The notes beneath the pieces are model-generated. The model saw only the letters and a program-made list of their open reading frames with translations, was not told the origin of the DNA and searched no databases. Position numbers and translations under genes: made by a program. 64,000 bases of DNA from assembly GCF_015082335.1 (NCBI RefSeq), contig NZ_BLRL01000005.1, positions 217,494 through 281,493 of the forward strand. The letters are read 5' to 3'. The DNA comes from Moritella sp. F3. Its GTDB lineage: Bacteria > Pseudomonadota > Gammaproteobacteria > Enterobacterales > Moritellaceae. Shown here in pieces: positions 26,285 through 35,126 of the stretch (its first letter is position 1; each line of letters begins with the position of its first letter).

Positions 26285-27769
26285 ATGACAACTCAAACAC
26301 AGCACTCACTTCATATCGGTGGTGAATGGCAAGCAGAAAACTCACTTTATATTGGCGGCGAATGGCAATCAGGTGTAAGCACTATTGCTAATATCAACCC
26401 GTCTGATATCAGCCAAAATTTAGGTAACTTCGCCCAAGCTAATACGGCGCAAGTTCATCAGGCTATTTCGGCTGCAAAACATGCACAGCCAACATGGGAA
26501 AAGACGCCACTAGAACGAAAGCAAGCTGTGCTACAAGGCATTGGTGATGAGTTGATCGCACGTTGTGATGAGCTGGGTCGCTTACTATCAAGTGAAGAGG
26601 GTAAACCCTTCTTAGAAGGCCGTGGCGAGATTTATCGTGCGGGTCAATTCTTCCAGTATTTTGCAGCAGAAGTACTACGTCAAATTGGCGATAGCGCAGC
26701 CTCTGTTAGACCTGGTGTGTCAGTTGAAGTAACACGTGAAGCTGTGGGTGTTGTAGCCATTATCTCTCCGTGGAATTTCCCTACTGCGACTGCAGCATGG
26801 AAGATTGCACCTGCTTTAGCGTTTGGTAACAGTGTTATCTGGAAACCTGCAAATCTAACACCAGCAAGTGCGGTGGCATTAACTGAAATTATTCACCGTC
26901 AAGGCCTACCAGCAGGTACGTTTAACCTTGTGCTTGGTAGTGGTTCGGAAGTGGGTAATGTACTAATTAATTCAACTGAAGTTAATGGCGTTAGTTTTAC
27001 GGGCTCAGTAGATACAGGTCGTAAGATCGCAGCTGCAACCGCACCCAATTTTGTGCGTTGCCAATTAGAAATGGGCAGTAAAAATGCATTAATCGTTGCT
27101 GATGATGCCGACATTAATATCGCCGTTGAAGCGACTATCGCGGGGTCATTCTCGGGCGCAGGGCAAAAATGTACCGCATCTTCTCGCCTCGTCGTGATGG
27201 ATGGTATTCATGATGCATATGTTGAAGCACTGATTAAGCGTATGAGCGAACTCAAAGTGGGACATGCCTTGAAAGATGGCGTATTTATGGGCCCTGTTGT
27301 GGATGGTAAGCAGTTAGATGCGAACTTCGATTGGATTGATACAGCACGTCAAAGCGGTGGTGAACTGGCATTTGGTGGTGAACGTTTAAACTTAGAACAT
27401 GAAGGTTTCTACATGTCGCCTACACTGTTTATTAATACTAAAAATGATTGGTCGGTGAACCAAGAAGAAGTATTTGCGCCGATGGCGAGTGTTATTCGTG
27501 TTGCTGATTTAGAGGAAGCGATAGCCACAACAAACGATACTCGCTTTGGTTTAACCAGTGGCATCATCACTCAAAGTCTACGTACAAGCGCATTGTTTAA
27601 ACAGCAAGCACAAACAGGTTGTGTGATGGTTAACTTGCCAACCGCAGGTACCGATTACCATGTGCCGTTTGGTGGCCGTAAAGAATCAAGCTTTGGCCCT
27701 CGTGAACAAGGCCAGTATGCAAAAGAATTCTATACCGTGGTGAAAACTGCTTATCAACGCGCTTATTAA
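26285..27769 (+). CDS. NAD(P)-dependent aldehyde (semialdehyde) dehydrogenase
   Basis: 494 residues from the ATG at 26285 (AAGGAAAG upstream; the longer frame from 26240 lacks one). Catalytic Glu lies in QLEMGSKNALIVADDADI and the nucleophilic Cys in SGAGQKCTASSR, a motif typical of 2-oxoglutarate semialdehyde dehydrogenases; the Asn of SPWNFPTATAAWKIAPAL is conserved. It should oxidise a carboxylated aldehyde released from the pathway substrate. The N-terminus is odd: LHIGGEWQ and LYIGGEWQ occur 12 residues apart, a small internal duplication. Within the LysR-RidA-ALDH-M19-BCCT cluster. Confidence 0.88.
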   Translation: MTTQTQHSLHIGGEWQAENSLYIGGEWQSGVSTIANINPSDISQNLGNFAQANTAQVHQAISAAKHAQPTWEKTPLERKQAVLQGIGDELIARCDELGRLLSSEEGKPFLEGRGEIYRAGQFFQYFAAEVLRQIGDSAASVRPGVSVEVTREAVGVVAIISPWNFPTATAAWKIAPALAFGNSVIWKPANLTPASAVALTEIIHRQGLPAGTFNLVLGSGSEVGNVLINSTEVNGVSFTGSVDTGRKIAAATAPNFVRCQLEMGSKNALIVADDADINIAVEATIAGSFSGAGQKCTASSRLVVMDGIHDAYVEALIKRMSELKVGHALKDGVFMGPVVDGKQLDANFDWIDTARQSGGELAFGGERLNLEHEGFYMSPTLFINTKNDWSVNQEEVFAPMASVIRVADLEEAIATTNDTRFGLTSGIITQSLRTSALFKQQAQTGCVMVNLPTAGTDYHVPFGGRKESSFGPREQGQYAKEFYTVVKTAYQRAY

Positions 27770-27785
27770 GCGGTTTTTAATGCTG

Positions 27786-27817
27786 TGCTTTAGCTGGTCT
27801 TAAGTCGAGCTAGAGCA
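27786..27817 (+). other. Inverted repeat between ALDH and M19 genes
   Basis: Ten-base arms with one mismatch (27786-27795 and 27808-27817) around 12 bases. No T-run follows, so it is more likely an mRNA processing or stabilising element than a terminator. Confidence 0.4.
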
Positions 27818-27859
27818 TAGCTAAATGGATGAAAGTCAGGTGAATAATTAGGAGTCGGT

Positions 27860-28849
27860 ATGTATAGCCAAAGGATTGTGATTGATGGATTGCAGTATTG
27901 CAATTGGGATCGAGAGTACTTCCAGACATTGAAAAACAGTGGCATTACCGCTGTGCACGCAACGATTGTTTATCACGAGACTGCGCGTGAAACGTTGAGC
28001 CGTTTTGCTGAGTGGAATTTAAGGTTTGAACAAAATGCGGACTTGATCATGCCGATTCACTCTGTTGCTGATATCGAAAAGGCCAAAGCTCTCGGTAAAG
28101 TGGGGGTTTTCTTTGGCGCACAAAATTGCTCATCAATTGATGATGAAATCGGTTTAATTGAAGTAATGCGCCAACAAGGTTTACTTATTATGCAGCTGAC
28201 TTATAACAACCAAAGCCTATTGGCAACCGGGTGTTATGAAAAAAATGATAATGGTATTACCCGTTTTGGTAAGCAAGCAATTGCTGAGATGAATCGTGTT
28301 GGCATGATCATCGATATGTCACATAGTGCAGAGCGATCTACACTTGAAGCGATTGATTTATCATCTCGCCCTATTTGTATTAGTCATGCTAACCCGACGT
28401 TTGCGTTTGAAGCGTTGCGTAACAAGTCGGATACGGTGATTAAGTCATTAGCAGCACGCGGCGGATTATTAGGGTTCAGTTTATACCCATTTCACTTACC
28501 TAATGGCAGTCAATGCAGCTTAGATGATTTTTGTCAGATGGTTGCTAAAACGGCAGATATGGTAGGGGTTGAACACTTGGGGATTGGTAGTGACTTGTGT
28601 CTTAACCAACCGCAAGCTGTATTGGAATGGATGCGTAATGGTCGCTGGTCTAAAGCGATGGATTACGGTGAAGGTTCAGCAAACAATTCAGGGTGGCCTG
28701 ATTCATTGCCTTGGTTCTGCGGCAGCGCAGGCATGGAGAATATTTATAACGGATTAATGCGCTACGGATTTTCAGAATCTGAAGCGGGGCAAGTATTAGG
28801 CGAAAATTGGTTTAACTTTTTAAAGCAAGGATTAGAGCCTATTTCGTAA
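27860..28849 (+). CDS. M19 (renal dipeptidase)-family protein with altered metal site
   Basis: 329 residues, normal M19 length, TIM-barrel fold inferred. Late-barrel ligands are recognisable: IDMSHSAE, ISHANPTF and GIGSDL. The first metal motif, normally His-x-Asp after the opening DG, is replaced by IDGLQYCNWD, and the bridging Glu region reads FFGAQNCSS. So it lacks ligands needed for the classic di-zinc centre. M19-like proteins are known beside glycine-betaine catabolic genes in pseudomonads; here it sits next to a BCCT transporter. It may be a different hydrolase or lyase acting on a quaternary or N-modified amino compound. Confidence 0.82.
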   Translation: MYSQRIVIDGLQYCNWDREYFQTLKNSGITAVHATIVYHETARETLSRFAEWNLRFEQNADLIMPIHSVADIEKAKALGKVGVFFGAQNCSSIDDEIGLIEVMRQQGLLIMQLTYNNQSLLATGCYEKNDNGITRFGKQAIAEMNRVGMIIDMSHSAERSTLEAIDLSSRPICISHANPTFAFEALRNKSDTVIKSLAARGGLLGFSLYPFHLPNGSQCSLDDFCQMVAKTADMVGVEHLGIGSDLCLNQPQAVLEWMRNGRWSKAMDYGEGSANNSGWPDSLPWFCGSAGMENIYNGLMRYGFSESEAGQVLGENWFNFLKQGLEPIS

Positions 28850-28867
28850 ATCGTTACGACACATAGA

Positions 28868-28904
28868 ACGTCAGTCCATTATTATAAATCGAGAGGACTG
28901 ACGT
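28868..28904 (+). other. Inverted repeat between M19 and BCCT genes
   Basis: Perfect ten-base arms, ACGTCAGTCC at 28868-28877 and its complement at 28895-28904, with a 17-base loop and no T-run. The GTCAGTC core recurs in the hairpin after the BCCT gene at 30571. Confidence 0.5.
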
Positions 28905-28948
28905 AAACACACCTTTGCAGTTGCAAAGCATACCTCTGGAGTCAGAGC

Positions 28949-30559
28949 ATGTCAGATTTAACCAAAATCGCGAAAGCGGCGAGCTTAGATAGTGATGGTA
29001 GTAATACCGTAAGCTCATCAAATAATAGCGAAGTAAGTGATAGTAATTCTACAGCGGATAAATTGGGTTTTAGTAATCCCGCTTTTTGGTACAGCGGCAG
29101 TTTTCTTGCCTTGTTTGTACTATTAGCACTATACGATGAAGCATTGTTATCAAGTCTTGTTAATACGGGATTCTCATGGGCTGTTACAGTCTTCGGTCCT
29201 TATTGGCAGGTATTGTTGCTATTAACTTTTTTGATTGGCATCGCGTTAGCCGCTGGTCGTACAGGTAAAGTTGTTTTAGGTGCATTACCTAAGCCTGAAA
29301 TGGATGGCTTTCGTTGGATGGCTATTATCTTTTGTACATTACTTGCTGGTGGTGGTGTGTTCTGGGCTGCAGCTGAGCCGATAGCACATTTTGTTAACCC
29401 GCCACCTCTGTATGGTGCTCAAGAAAACATTCAACAAACGGCTGTTAATGCTTTATCACAATCGTTCATGCATTGGGGTTTTCTGGCTTGGGCTATTGTC
29501 GGTAGTCTTACTTCTATCGTAGTAATGCACCTGCATTATGATAAAGGCTTGCCGCTGAAACCGCGTATCCTACTTTATCCTGTGTTTGGTAAACGGGTGT
29601 TAACGGGACACACCGGCGCGTTGATTGATGCTTGTTGTATTGTTGCTGTTGCGGCAGGGACTATCGGTCCGATTGGTTTCCTTGGTCTACAGGTGAGCTA
29701 CGCATTAAACGTTTTGTTTGAGATCCCAGACGGATTTACTACGCAGCTTATCATTGTTTTATTTGCCATTGCTTTATATACCATTTCGGCATTGAGTGGC
29801 TTGAATCGAGGCATGCAAATGCTTAGCCGTTACAACGTTGTTTTAGCGTGTTTATTGATGGCTTACATTCTTATTTTTGGTCCAACTAACTTTATATTTA
29901 ATGGCTATATCCAAGGTGTGGGTAGCATGGTTGATAACTTCATCCCGATGGCAACATACCGTGGCGATGAAGGTTGGTTGAGCTGGTGGACCGTATTCTT
30001 CTGGGGGTGGTTCTTGGGTTATGGCCCGATGATGGCAATCTTTATTGCACGTATCTCACGTGGCAGAACGATCCGTCAATTGGTCACCACGATCAGTATC
30101 ATTGCACCACTTACTACCTGTTTTTGGTTCACGATTGTCGGTGGTTCAGGTTTAGCATTTGAAATAGCAAATCCGGGGTCTGTTAGTTCTGCATTTGAGG
30201 GCTTTAACTTACCTGGTGCACTGTTGGCTGTAACGTCGCAGTTACCATTTCCGATGATTACGTCTGTACTGTTTCTTATCCTGACTACGATCTTTATCGT
30301 GACGACGGGTGACTCGATGACTTACACCATTAGTGTGGTGATCAGTGGTGAAGAAGAACCAAATGCCTTTATTCGTACATTCTGGGGTGTGGTGATGGGG
30401 ATCACTGCGTTGGTGCTTATTTCACTGGGCTCGGGAGGGATATCCGCACTGCAATCTTTCATTGTTATAACTGCAGTACCGGTTTCTTTAATCTTATTAC
30501 CTTCGCTCTGGAACGCACCACAAATCGCGATTCAGATGGCGAAAGACCAAGGTTTATAG
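28949..30559 (+). CDS. BCCT-family betaine/carnitine/choline-type transporter
   Basis: 536 residues with 12 membrane spans after a Ser/Asn-rich cytosolic N-terminus of about 45 residues. BCCT signatures are FCTLLAGGGVFWAAAEPIAHF and the long TM8 motif beginning WTVFFWGWFLGYGP and ending FIARISRGRTIRQ. These transporters import trimethylammonium compounds by Na+ or H+ coupling or antiport. The 'GYGPMMA' variant in TM8 differs from the usual 'SWAPFVG', so the substrate may not be a classical betaine. It belongs to the catabolic cluster rather than to osmoprotection, judging by its neighbours. Confidence 0.9.
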   Translation: MSDLTKIAKAASLDSDGSNTVSSSNNSEVSDSNSTADKLGFSNPAFWYSGSFLALFVLLALYDEALLSSLVNTGFSWAVTVFGPYWQVLLLLTFLIGIALAAGRTGKVVLGALPKPEMDGFRWMAIIFCTLLAGGGVFWAAAEPIAHFVNPPPLYGAQENIQQTAVNALSQSFMHWGFLAWAIVGSLTSIVVMHLHYDKGLPLKPRILLYPVFGKRVLTGHTGALIDACCIVAVAAGTIGPIGFLGLQVSYALNVLFEIPDGFTTQLIIVLFAIALYTISALSGLNRGMQMLSRYNVVLACLLMAYILIFGPTNFIFNGYIQGVGSMVDNFIPMATYRGDEGWLSWWTVFFWGWFLGYGPMMAIFIARISRGRTIRQLVTTISIIAPLTTCFWFTIVGGSGLAFEIANPGSVSSAFEGFNLPGALLAVTSQLPFPMITSVLFLILTTIFIVTTGDSMTYTISVVISGEEEPNAFIRTFWGVVMGITALVLISLGSGGISALQSFIVITAVPVSLILLPSLWNAPQIAIQMAKDQGL

Positions 30560-30570
30560 CACGTCTTAAT

Positions 30571-30594
30571 GGTCAGTCGATTGATTGACTGACC
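30571..30594 (+). other. Inverted repeat after the BCCT gene
   Basis: Perfect eight-base arms GGTCAGTC/GACTGACC (30571-30578 and 30587-30594) around eight bases. A second short GC-rich hairpin (GGCGG/CCGCC, 30616-30633) follows. Neither has a T-run. Confidence 0.45.
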
Positions 30595-30671
30595 GTGAAT
30601 AACAATGTGAAGCAGGGCGGTTAGCAAGCCGCCTAATTAAAATTCTTATATTTACAATGGAAGTTAATAAT

Positions 30672-32381
30672 ATGGATGCTCGTCCTTCAACTTGCGGTGG
30701 CACTTATATGCGTGATCCTGTAACCGTTATGGCGCCAGAAAGACTTGGTGCAATGCATCAGAACCGGATCAGCTTTGTGCGCTCTTTAATTCGTAAAATG
30801 GCACAACAAAAATGGCAAGTGACTAAGCACGACTGGCAGTTGTCAGCAGAAGGCTTTGGTCATGTGATTTACAAACTGACAACACTGAATCATATTTATC
30901 ACTTAGTTATTTTTTGTGATGAGATTGCCGATGAAGATCGTAATGATCGTGTTATTGCCGAAAAGTGGGACGTAACGTTCGCCCTGGTTTATGGCGATGT
31001 TGATGTTGATTTATTGAGTCGCTTACGCACTAACGTGCCGTTGCAAGAAGCTGGACGAAATCCAAATAAAGTATTGGTATTGGCAAGAGCGAACAAAAGT
31101 GTACGGGTGTTTGAACATTTAGTATCACACCTTGCTAAAGGGCAGCAGCCGAATGCCAAAGAACTCGCAGAAGTTGGTTATATCCTACGTACGACAGCTG
31201 TTTACGGTAATGGTAAGTTTGGTATTGCTGATTTTGGCTGGCTGGAAACGACCGAAGACTTTAATCAGTCCTTCAGTGCGCAAATGTGTGCTGTGTATAT
31301 CTTGCGTGAATTCAGCCTCGACTGGGTGCATTATTTAGCGCGGCAGCAAGGTGGAGATAAAGCGGTTAGTTTAGATCTTGGCTTACAACGTTACCTAGGG
31401 ATCGGTAATGCGACAGGCTTGGGCATGGCACCGTACTTGATCAATCATCCTTGTGTTGTGGATAAATGGTTATCATCACGAGAGTCTGCGTTGACGGCTG
31501 TATTAAATGCTGCTGTTGAAGTACATAAATTAGCACCACTACAGCATTTATTACAAAAAGGGCTTTGCCATTTAGAGCAAATCATTACGATTAATGAAAA
31601 TCAAGATGACCTTAATAATACTGCAATAACTGAATTACATGATCTATTGACTAAACTCGAAACCTTGCTTATACAGAGTCAAACTTGGTCAGAGTTAGTT
31701 GAATATACCAGTCGTTATAGTTTGGAAACGCAAGAAATTCTATTGTCGTGCTTGATGGAGATCTATCCTGCGTTGGTGGATAACTATGAAACTAAAATGA
31801 ATTGTGATGAAAGCTTAAACCTACCGAGTGGTAAGCGTATTGAAGATTTGTTAGCGGTATTGGAAAGTAGTTATCGCTGGGCTATTGAGACTGATTTTAA
31901 GCAACCGGAAAATAACTATTGGTTCTGGTATCGCTCACAAGACAAAGAAGAACCACGGTTAGGTGTTCGCGGTGAAGAACCGGGTGAAGATCGTGAATTA
32001 CCCTTGGATATTGGTCGTCAAGCTAATCGCCTTTATCATGCGTTATTGATATGTAAACCCAATATGCAGTTGGCTGAATTTTTAGTATTACAGCCTCAAT
32101 ACCGAGCCATTTCACGTCGTGTTTGGACGCTAGGGAATAAGCAAATGGGTGAAATACAGATGAATGTATTACATAAGAAGTCGTTACCTATGCATCTCTT
32201 GCGCTGTAAGTTAGCGGTGCTGGGTGCAACTAAATTTGACCCTCGCTCTGAACGTTGGGTACGTGTTACTTTTTTCCAAGGCGCACCGTTACTTAACGAA
32301 CTCCATGATGGAGAGTGGTTGTTTCCGTTATTACCAAGTAATGCCTTAAATCAAGCTGTAGTCGAAGGGGAAGTATCATGA
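30672..32381 (+). CDS. Large conserved hypothetical protein of the BCCT cluster
   Basis: 569 residues from the ATG at 30672 (GGAAG nine bases upstream; an ATG at 30657 is in frame). No signal peptide or membrane span, so cytosolic. I do not recognise a known domain. Visible features are a Cys/Gly N-terminus (RPSTCGGTYMRDP), an alpha/beta first part with YGNGKFGIADFGWLE, and a conserved-looking C-terminal stretch WFWYRSQDKEEPRLGVRGEE with GEDRELPLD. It overlaps the next gene by four bases (ATGA), so the two products are probably made together and may interact. It may be a catalytic subunit of the pathway, but there is no direct evidence. Confidence 0.75.
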   Translation: MDARPSTCGGTYMRDPVTVMAPERLGAMHQNRISFVRSLIRKMAQQKWQVTKHDWQLSAEGFGHVIYKLTTLNHIYHLVIFCDEIADEDRNDRVIAEKWDVTFALVYGDVDVDLLSRLRTNVPLQEAGRNPNKVLVLARANKSVRVFEHLVSHLAKGQQPNAKELAEVGYILRTTAVYGNGKFGIADFGWLETTEDFNQSFSAQMCAVYILREFSLDWVHYLARQQGGDKAVSLDLGLQRYLGIGNATGLGMAPYLINHPCVVDKWLSSRESALTAVLNAAVEVHKLAPLQHLLQKGLCHLEQIITINENQDDLNNTAITELHDLLTKLETLLIQSQTWSELVEYTSRYSLETQEILLSCLMEIYPALVDNYETKMNCDESLNLPSGKRIEDLLAVLESSYRWAIETDFKQPENNYWFWYRSQDKEEPRLGVRGEEPGEDRELPLDIGRQANRLYHALLICKPNMQLAEFLVLQPQYRAISRRVWTLGNKQMGEIQMNVLHKKSLPMHLLRCKLAVLGATKFDPRSERWVRVTFFQGAPLLNELHDGEWLFPLLPSNALNQAVVEGEVS

Positions 32382-33109
32382 TCGTTTCACATAATGAATT
32401 AGTCTCGGTGGTGAATAAAGCCTTTTTAGGGATGCGTCGTAGCTGTGGTGAAGCCGATGTGATAGCCAATATGGTTGCTGGTTTACAGATTGTTGGATTA
32501 AATGGTATCGGCCACTTTAACAACGCTGCGCAGTTTTTAACGGCGGAAAAAGACTCCCCTGTTGATATCTTTATTACTAATGAAGGTGGACTGGTTGTTG
32601 ATTTACATGGTTGTAGCTTAGCTTGTCACCTACCAGTTGTGATCGATTACGCGCTTGAAAAAATGGTCGGTAAAAAGCACCTGACGATTGAATTGAAAAA
32701 TTGTCACAACCGCTGGCTTGCGTATAACGAACTGGTGAAACTAGCGGCGAAAGGGTTGGCGTGTAAAGCGCAGTGGAATAATGGTTCGTCACCACAAAAT
32801 ACCCTGTATATTTTGAATCAAGGGTGTGTGTCACCGGAACTGTTTCTATCTGACCATCTCGATCTAGCAGGCCGAACATTACACGATATGACCATTCAAT
32901 TATCAGTGAAAAATTTCGATATTGCCGGTTACTCAGCTGGTTACACAAAGCACATTAAGTCTTCATCGCTAAATAATGCACAACGTGATACCTGGTACGA
33001 GGGTATTTCAGTAGATGAGGGTGAATGGGAAGTATTGAAACGCACGGCGACGGCACTCTTGGTTGAAAATAGTGAGCAATCAGTTAAAGGCGCAGGTGAA
33101 CTTGTTTAA
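32378..33109 (+). CDS. Conserved hypothetical protein (DUF3726-like)
   Basis: 243 residues, cytosolic, starting in a four-base overlap with the upstream gene. The N-terminus (NELVSVVNKAFLGMRRSCGEADVIANMVAGLQIVG, split helix and loop) resembles the malate/L-lactate dehydrogenase-like or DUF3726 helical start as I recall it, but no nucleotide-binding motif is visible. Several Cys and His residues lie around residues 70-130. It ends the cluster and converges with the HD-GYP gene 18 bases away. Function unknown; the tight coupling suggests a complex with the 569-residue protein. Confidence 0.72.
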   Translation: MIVSHNELVSVVNKAFLGMRRSCGEADVIANMVAGLQIVGLNGIGHFNNAAQFLTAEKDSPVDIFITNEGGLVVDLHGCSLACHLPVVIDYALEKMVGKKHLTIELKNCHNRWLAYNELVKLAAKGLACKAQWNNGSSPQNTLYILNQGCVSPELFLSDHLDLAGRTLHDMTIQLSVKNFDIAGYSAGYTKHIKSSSLNNAQRDTWYEGISVDEGEWEVLKRTATALLVENSEQSVKGAGELV

Positions 33110-33127
33110 ATTGCGAGTTTACTGCCT

Positions 33128-35038
33128 CTACCCACATCGTCGAGGTAGTTGACTAACTTCAACACTCGGTGATAACTGTTTATAAACATTGAGTATATCC
33201 ATTAAGCAGTGGTCAAACGCGGCCACTACGTTCGGGTCAAACTTGCTACCTGATAATGTATGAATCTGAGTGATGGCGACTTCAATCGGTATTGCTTTTT
33301 TATAACAGCGTGGGTGGATCATTGTATCAAAAGTATCTACAACGGCGACAATACGTGCCGACAATGGGATGTCATTATGTTGCAGTTGATTAGGGTAGCC
33401 ACTACCATCCCAATGTTCGTGTAAGGTCAGGACGAGATTGTGCGCGAGTTGCAATGTGGTTGACTCTGCATCTTGTAAAATTTTAGCACCAATCACGGGT
33501 GCCGTTTTCATCATGATCCACTCTTGCATTGTTAGCGCGGCTGGTTTGGATAAAACCTGCTCTGGAATACCAATTTTACCTAAATCATGCAATTTTGCTG
33601 CGGCGCATAATTCTTTTGCTTTGTCTTTTGACATCCCCATGTTTAAACCAATTAACTCACAATAACGAGATACTCGGCGAATATGGTTTGGCGATGAATC
33701 ATTTTTGTATTCTGCGGCTAACCCAAGTCGTGTAATCGTTTCGACATTGGTCTTTTCTAGCATTAAATGTAATTGCTCATTTTCTTTACGGGATGCAATC
33801 AAGCTATCAATCATATTGTTAAAGGCGTATTGGGTTTGTTGTAATTCAATAAAACTTGATTCGGTGATATTGGTTTTGATGAATTGACCACAGCGTATGT
33901 TCTCAGCAATGGTTTTAATTTTTCGTAATGAATCAGTAATATGATTGATGAAAAAGAAAGACGTGAGACAGGCGAAAATACTGATCACTAAGCCAAACAA
34001 AATATTCAACTTTTGGTTGGTGATGAGCTCACTGAGGAAAAATTGCTCAGGCATGTAGATCGCAATAATCCAAGGCCATTCATGATGGGTAAACTCTTTA
34101 AATAAACCATGATATTTATTATTACCGAAACTAAATGCCACTGCTGTTGCTGTACTGCCGGTCGAAAACAACTGGGTTTCTTCTTGCAAAGCCTGCCAAG
34201 CCGTTAAAGCGATTGGATTATTAATCTCATTGATACGGGGGAATCGTAGGCTTTCACTTGCAGTATCTTGAATTATTTTTTGGTCGGGATAAGCGATAAT
34301 CTCACCGAGGCGGTTAGTGACAAAAGCCGTGCTGTTTTCGCCGAGATCAAGGTTATCGAAAAAAGATGAAATGGTGGCGAGTGATACATCGACACCCACG
34401 ACGCCAATGAGTTTATTATCTTTATCATAAACCGGCATTGAACTAGTGATACCTGGCTTACGTGAGGAAAAAAACACATAGGGGTCGGTCCAAGATAAAG
34501 CGCCGTTATCCAGTGCTTTATTAAACCAGATACGATCGCGTGGGTCGTAGGATTCTTGCTGTATATTTTTGACGGAAAGTTGGGTGAAAATATTATCGTG
34601 GGTGAATAGCTGTGATGATGTTAATACATCCTTGTTATCAAATACGATGAACTTACGTGAAAATAATGGATCTTTGAAACCTTGTTCTCGCTGGACGTGT
34701 ACAAAGGTGCCTTGGGTGTTTGCAAAGTAAATCCCTGAGATATGCGGAGATTGTTTTAACTGCTGAAAAAAATATAAGCTAAGATCTTCAGGGCGGTCTA
34801 TCGATAATACATCGGCACTCAATAACTCGCTGCTTAATAACGTGGTGGCTTCTGCGGTATCCAGAAAACGTTTTGAGTTGTTAATAATATTATCGGCATA
34901 ATCAATCATTAACTTATGGGCGTGAGAATTAAAAGAACGCTGGTTAGAGACGTAACTCGAGACGAGCAGTGTGGTTAATGTGACAAATTGTAGTAGGATC
35001 ACACCGCTAATGAGGGCTTTTTTTATGGTAATACGCAC
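33128..35038 (-). CDS. Cache-domain HD-GYP c-di-GMP phosphodiesterase
   Basis: 636 residues from a GTG with AAGGAT nine bases upstream. TM1 at about 8-28, a large periplasmic double-Cache sensor (about 35-335, with DPRDRIWFNKAL and VGVVGVDVSLATI), TM2 at about 345-365, HAMP-like linker, then HD-GYP (about 445-620). The HD dyad is at about 484-485 in KLHDLGKIGIPEQVL, and HEHWDGSGYP gives the GYP motif. It should hydrolyse c-di-GMP in response to an extracytoplasmic small molecule. It opposes the diguanylate cyclase at 5323. Confidence 0.92.
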   Translation of the reverse strand: MRITIKKALISGVILLQFVTLTTLLVSSYVSNQRSFNSHAHKLMIDYADNIINNSKRFLDTAEATTLLSSELLSADVLSIDRPEDLSLYFFQQLKQSPHISGIYFANTQGTFVHVQREQGFKDPLFSRKFIVFDNKDVLTSSQLFTHDNIFTQLSVKNIQQESYDPRDRIWFNKALDNGALSWTDPYVFFSSRKPGITSSMPVYDKDNKLIGVVGVDVSLATISSFFDNLDLGENSTAFVTNRLGEIIAYPDQKIIQDTASESLRFPRINEINNPIALTAWQALQEETQLFSTGSTATAVAFSFGNNKYHGLFKEFTHHEWPWIIAIYMPEQFFLSELITNQKLNILFGLVISIFACLTSFFFINHITDSLRKIKTIAENIRCGQFIKTNITESSFIELQQTQYAFNNMIDSLIASRKENEQLHLMLEKTNVETITRLGLAAEYKNDSSPNHIRRVSRYCELIGLNMGMSKDKAKELCAAAKLHDLGKIGIPEQVLSKPAALTMQEWIMMKTAPVIGAKILQDAESTTLQLAHNLVLTLHEHWDGSGYPNQLQHNDIPLSARIVAVVDTFDTMIHPRCYKKAIPIEVAITQIHTLSGSKFDPNVVAAFDHCLMDILNVYKQLSPSVEVSQLPRRCG

Positions 35039-35126
35039 GGTAATTCATCCTTGAATTATGCATAATATATGACTTGAACACTATTATTAACATCGCGATT
35101 TAATGGAGTCAAGTGTACTTAACTTA

